DNA from: Candidatus Thiodiazotropha taylori
GTDB taxonomy: Bacteria > Pseudomonadota > Gammaproteobacteria > Chromatiales > Chromatiaceae
Reading direction: 5' to 3'
Assembly (NCBI GenBank): GCA_019100305.1
Contig: JAHRHW010000053.1
Location: 1 to 15,864, forward strand
DNA: 15,864 nucleotides
A program made the translations under genes and the position numbers. The notes beneath the pieces were generated by a model. That model had not been told where the DNA came from and did not search any database. It saw only the letters and a list, made by a program, of their open reading frames with translations. Below, one piece after another: positions 13,448 to 15,864 of this stretch (positions are counted from its first letter, which is position 1; the number at the start of each line of letters is the position of its first letter).

Positions 13448-14091
13448 ACGAATCAGACAAGCTGCCGGAGGATCCGGGGCTCAACAGACTCTATCGGGGC
13501 GGTCGGCATGAAGCGCCAAGTGAAACACTTGATCAGGCGGTGTTGAGTGAGGCACGCGGAGTGACAGCGAAGCGAAGGAATCGCTGGATCGTGCCGCTCT
13601 CATCAGCTGCTCTGCTTCTGCTGGGGGTCGGTTTGTCCCTGCCATTGATCGATCTACGCAATGATATTTACCAACAACCGCAGTCTATGCCCGCTCCGGC
13701 ACCACAGGCTGAATCGCGCTCTGAGAGCGATCAGGCTTTAAGAACGCCCGCTAAAGCACCGGCCAGTCAGGCAATCGAACGGCAAGACCGGGCTGAGCCG
13801 GCGCCTCAATCCGAACTGGCTGCACCACCCCTGATGGAGCAACGCGCCAGGACAAAAGCACGGGCAGGTGAAGCAGAGAGAAAACAGCTGCGGGCAGCAC
13901 CAGAGGCAATCTTGCAATCGACTGATTCTGAGGCCTACCAGAGGCCGCCGGAGCGCTGGCTGGTTGAGATTGAGGCGATGATCGAGTCCGGGCAGGATCA
14001 GGCGGCCAGGCGGTCACTGAGTGTCTTCATGGCGACCTATCCTGACTATCCGTTGCCGAAATCCCTACAGATCTGGCAATCCACTCAATAG
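13444..14091 (+). CDS. Single-pass membrane protein coupled to the ECF sigma factor (putative anti-sigma factor)
   Basis: This 215-residue protein has a cytoplasmic N-terminus of about 46 residues, ending in the basic stretch TAKRRNRW. One transmembrane segment follows at about 48-70 (IVPLSSAALLLLGVGLSLPL). Then comes a long A/P/Q/E-rich, probably flexible periplasmic linker (about 75-165). A compact C-terminal part contains ERWLVEIEAMIESGQDQAARRSL and PDYPLP, like a single helical hairpin repeat. The N-terminal LYRGGRHEAPSETLDQAVL patch is the likely protein-binding region. The layout and GTGA overlap with the sigma gene fit an anti-sigma factor, but no zinc-binding HxxxCxxC motif is present. 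The role is therefore inferred from context. It could also be a structural partner of the VWA lipoprotein. It converges with the thioredoxin-like gene 22 bases away. Confidence 0.72.
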   Translation: MNESDKLPEDPGLNRLYRGGRHEAPSETLDQAVLSEARGVTAKRRNRWIVPLSSAALLLLGVGLSLPLIDLRNDIYQQPQSMPAPAPQAESRSESDQALRTPAKAPASQAIERQDRAEPAPQSELAAPPLMEQRARTKARAGEAERKQLRAAPEAILQSTDSEAYQRPPERWLVEIEAMIESGQDQAARRSLSVFMATYPDYPLPKSLQIWQSTQ

Positions 14092-14113
14092 GGGTGGGAT
14101 GTGGCCGAACACG

Positions 14114-14602
14114 TCAGATATCAGTGATTTTTTCGGCTGCGGTTTCTGCTGCGTTGAGAATATAAAACAGCAGGTAATCCATGGTGTTGATGCCGAGTAT
14201 CCGTTCAGCCGCCTCTTCTCCGCGGTTATCGAGAAACAGCAGGGTAGGGGTGACAAACACACTGTATCGTTGCGAAAAAGCCGAGGCGGCAACACGTTTT
14301 CCCTGAAAATCGTTGACCATTTCCCCCTCGTCGACCATTAGCTCTCTTACCAGGGCCTTCTGTTCAAAGTCTCCACTGATACTCATCGGGTAGAGCACCT
14401 CCTGTTTCATCCGGTCACAATATCCGCAGTGGTATTGTGAGATCAGTAACACGATGGGTAACTTTCTTTCGCTGGCCTCTATGGCGAGTTTTTGTAAATC
14501 GTGGATTTGTGGAATAGCGCTTTGGTCCGCATACGCTGGGCTGAGGAGCAGCAAACAGAGCAGGAGTGTGACCGGCAGAGGCAAATTGGCTCGGATTGGC
14601 AT
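14114..14602 (-). CDS. Exported thioredoxin-fold protein with CGYC active site (paralogue 2)
   Basis: This 162-residue protein has a signal peptide (LPLPVTLLLCLLLLSPAYA, likely cut after residue 25) and a thioredoxin fold acting in the periplasm. The redox motif is C59-G-Y-C62 in YHCGYCDRMKQEVL, and the cis-proline is P119 in VFVTPTLLFLD. The CxxCxxM/L-KxEVL pattern resembles SoxW-like and DsbD-C-terminal-like thioredoxins that reduce or oxidise substrate disulfides. The partner is unknown. The start ATG has no clear ribosome-binding site. It is the downstream member of a pair, 145 bases behind a paralogue on the same strand, and shares the pattern DF-x-G followed by RY-x-VF and PTLL-x-LD-x2-G. 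Whether it is a reductase, an isomerase or dedicated to one substrate cannot be told. Confidence 0.87.
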   Translation of the reverse strand: MPIRANLPLPVTLLLCLLLLSPAYADQSAIPQIHDLQKLAIEASERKLPIVLLISQYHCGYCDRMKQEVLYPMSISGDFEQKALVRELMVDEGEMVNDFQGKRVAASAFSQRYSVFVTPTLLFLDNRGEEAAERILGINTMDYLLFYILNAAETAAEKITDI

Positions 14603-14747
14603 GGCGTGAAGATTGTTGTGGTGTTTAGGCCGGGTAACTCAGTCTATCGCTTTCAGCCCCCCAGTGCTGGTAGGCGCACCGCATCCATGCGTATGACAAA
14701 TAACAGGCTTGGAGAGGAATGCCCTTGGGCCTTTTACCAGGCTCGAG

Positions 14748-15206
14748 TTAGTCGAGGGCGTCGTAGGATACCAGCAGAGTCTCCTGCAACAGCCTCTCGT
14801 ACTCTTCCTGGGAATTATAACCAACAATCGGTTCGGCGAGCAGGTTACCATCCGGATCCAGAATCAGCAGAGTTGGTACCGCAAATACCTGATAACGATC
14901 CTTGAATTGACGGCTGCGAATCACATCGCCGTTGAAATCGGTGATTTTTCCACCGGCATAGATATCAATCTCTTTGATCACCGGGGGGTTTTGCTCGGTT
15001 GAATCGGAGAAGGGTTTGAGAACCTCCTGCTTCAACCTGACGCAATAACCGCAATCCTCGGATTCGAACACTACCATGATTACCGTATGGTTTTGTCGCG
15101 CCAGAGCGGAGGCATCTGCCCAATTGGTATTGGAGTTGAGGGATTCTGCAACAGTCAGGCCGCTGCTGAAGAGAAGAAACATCGAGATCAAATACTTCTT
15201 TATCAT
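14748..15206 (-). CDS. Exported thioredoxin-fold protein with CGYC active site (paralogue 1)
   Basis: This 152-residue protein has a signal peptide (MIKKYLISMFLLFSSGLTVA, likely cut after residue 20). The active site is C52-G-Y-C55 in EDCGYCVRLKQEVLKPF, and the cis-proline is P111 in FAVPTLLILDPDG. It should be a periplasmic thiol-disulfide protein of the SoxW/thioredoxin-like group. The downstream gene is a clear paralogue with the same active site and the same strand order, indicating a tandem duplication. The residue before the cis-proline differs (V here, T in the other), a position known in this fold to tune redox behaviour and substrate choice. The upstream A/T-rich region probably holds the promoter for both. 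A weak ribosome-binding site leaves the start less certain, but the signal peptide fits it. Confidence 0.88.
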   Translation of the reverse strand: MIKKYLISMFLLFSSGLTVAESLNSNTNWADASALARQNHTVIMVVFESEDCGYCVRLKQEVLKPFSDSTEQNPPVIKEIDIYAGGKITDFNGDVIRSRQFKDRYQVFAVPTLLILDPDGNLLAEPIVGYNSQEEYERLLQETLLVSYDALD

Positions 15207-15261
15207 CAGAATTAAACTACATGATTGATGACTTGGTAAGGTAGTATATATAAATTTTCTA

Positions 15262-15340
15262 ATATTGCAATATGTATGGTTTATCTATACTCAGTATTGA
15301 TTATATGTGTGAAACACTTCACTTTTACCGAAATATCGGT
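15262..15340. promoter_or_regulatory. A/T-rich upstream region with small palindromes (candidate promoter/operator of the thioredoxin pair)
   Basis: Upstream of the thioredoxin pair lie a perfect palindrome ATATTGCAATAT (15262-15273) and an exact TATAAT on the minus strand (15300-15305). Two five-base inverted repeats with four-base spacers follow: GTGAA-ACAC-TTCAC (15309-15322) and ACCGA-AATA-TCGGT (15327-15340). The GTGAA repeat would fall in the spacer of a promoter using that -10 box, a usual place for a repressor. The matching -35 is weak. This is a suggestion from sequence only. Confidence 0.35.
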
Positions 15341-15448
15341 GTTGAAATATAGCAGTATGCTAAATATGATGAGCGCTGTGTTAAATTAGCCAAAAGATCT
15401 GCTGTAACCCTTGAACCGGACTGATCCGATCCGTCGATCAGCCACGCG

Positions 15449-15864
15449 CTACTCGATGACTTGCCGGTAACGGTCGAAGCGCTTGCGATAGCTCTGGTCG
15501 GCCAGGTAGCGGGGAACATGACTCTCGATCGATTGTGGCGAGATGCCCAAGGCCAGGAGGCCATTGTCTGTGCAGACACTGTCTGTCTGCAGTGACAGGT
15601 AATTGTCCATGGTAAATGGCTTGCCGGGAAACAGCCCAAGCAGCCTGGCCTGCAGACGCGAGAGGCTTGGATTGAGCGGTAGAATCAAACGGTGGAGCCC
15701 CAGCTGTCTGGCACAATAACGGACCAACTCTCTCAAGGAGTAGACTTCCGGACCGCACAGGTCGTAGTGGGCTCCGGCCGTCGATGAGTCCTCAAGCGCG
15801 CGGGCAAAGGCTTCCGCCACATCACCGACATAGACAGGGGCAAATCGACTGTCAGGGCAGGCCA
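15449..15864 (-). CDS. NDUFA9-like NAD(P)-binding protein (extended SDR; C-terminal part, 5' end outside window)
   Basis: The frame is open to the window edge, so the start and the N-terminal Rossmann motif are missing; 137 residues are visible. They begin with RFAPVYVGDVAEAFARAL, followed by YDLCGPEVYSLRELVRYCARQLG. This is the hallmark of the atypical short-chain dehydrogenase group that includes the complex I accessory subunit NDUFA9 and bacterial homologues annotated as nucleoside-diphosphate-sugar epimerases or NAD(P)H-binding proteins. The C-terminal segment contains PFTMDNYLSLQTDSVC, also typical of that group. Catalytic activity cannot be judged from this part. It lies on the same strand as the thioredoxin pair but about 240 A/T-rich bases upstream, so separate transcription is likely. 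Confidence 0.85.
   Translation of the reverse strand, partial: ACPDSRFAPVYVGDVAEAFARALEDSSTAGAHYDLCGPEVYSLRELVRYCARQLGLHRLILPLNPSLSRLQARLLGLFPGKPFTMDNYLSLQTDSVCTDNGLLALGISPQSIESHVPRYLADQSYRKRFDRYRQVIE

Noticed and set aside
14127..14133. T-run between the convergent membrane protein and thioredoxin genes as a plus-strand terminator
   Set aside because: The sequence before it forms only a three-base stem, and the run lies inside the thioredoxin gene.

Overview
The window looks like chromosomal DNA of a gammaproteobacterium with moderate GC. The genes point to a free-living or host-associated lineage with rich redox and c-di-GMP signalling, possibly a sulfur-oxidising Chromatiales/Sedimenticola-type organism. 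That placement is inferred from protein flavour only, because there is no rRNA or other marker gene. No phage, transposase, CRISPR array, tRNA or rRNA was seen.

Layout. (1) 1-933, plus strand: the C-terminal half of a YoaA/DinG-family DNA helicase, followed by an unrecognised 50-residue membrane mini-protein (1022-1174). (2) 1188-5633, minus strand: a membrane-anchored protein with seven PAS domains, GGDEF, EAL and a C-terminal CZB-type zinc-binding module. A bacteriohemerythrin lies upstream on the same strand (6069-6464) with its own terminator at 5914-5948. (3) 6968-9363, minus strand: a pteridine reductase and then a glutamate dehydrogenase. They are separated by a remarkable interrupted inverted repeat (8391-8592) whose outer arm contains the dehydrogenase ribosome-binding site. 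(4) 9426-10631, plus strand: a MidA/NDUFAF7-type methyltransferase, divergent from the reductase. (5) 10885-14091, plus strand: a YfbK-like von Willebrand lipoprotein, an ECF sigma factor and a translationally coupled single-pass membrane protein that may be its anti-sigma factor. (6) 14114-15206, minus strand: two tandem paralogous exported thioredoxin-fold proteins with CGYC active sites. (7) 15449-15864, minus strand: the C-terminal part of an NDUFA9-like NAD(P)-binding protein, cut by the window edge.

How the parts relate. The PAS/GGDEF/EAL/CZB protein and the hemerythrin suggest sensing of oxygen, redox state or zinc that feeds into c-di-GMP. The VWA-sigma-membrane protein cluster looks like a cell-envelope signalling module. 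The thioredoxin pair would act on periplasmic thiols. MidA and NDUFA9-like proteins are both associated with respiratory complex I in their families, but they are separate loci here.

The least explained signals are non-coding. Three intergenic regions hold long inverted repeats whose arms are interrupted by insertions (6617-6726, 8391-8592, 10658-10807). A degenerate repeat family built on a CCGCAAATGAACG-like core flanks the VWA gene on both sides. The 8391-8592 element is the strongest candidate for an undescribed regulatory structure.
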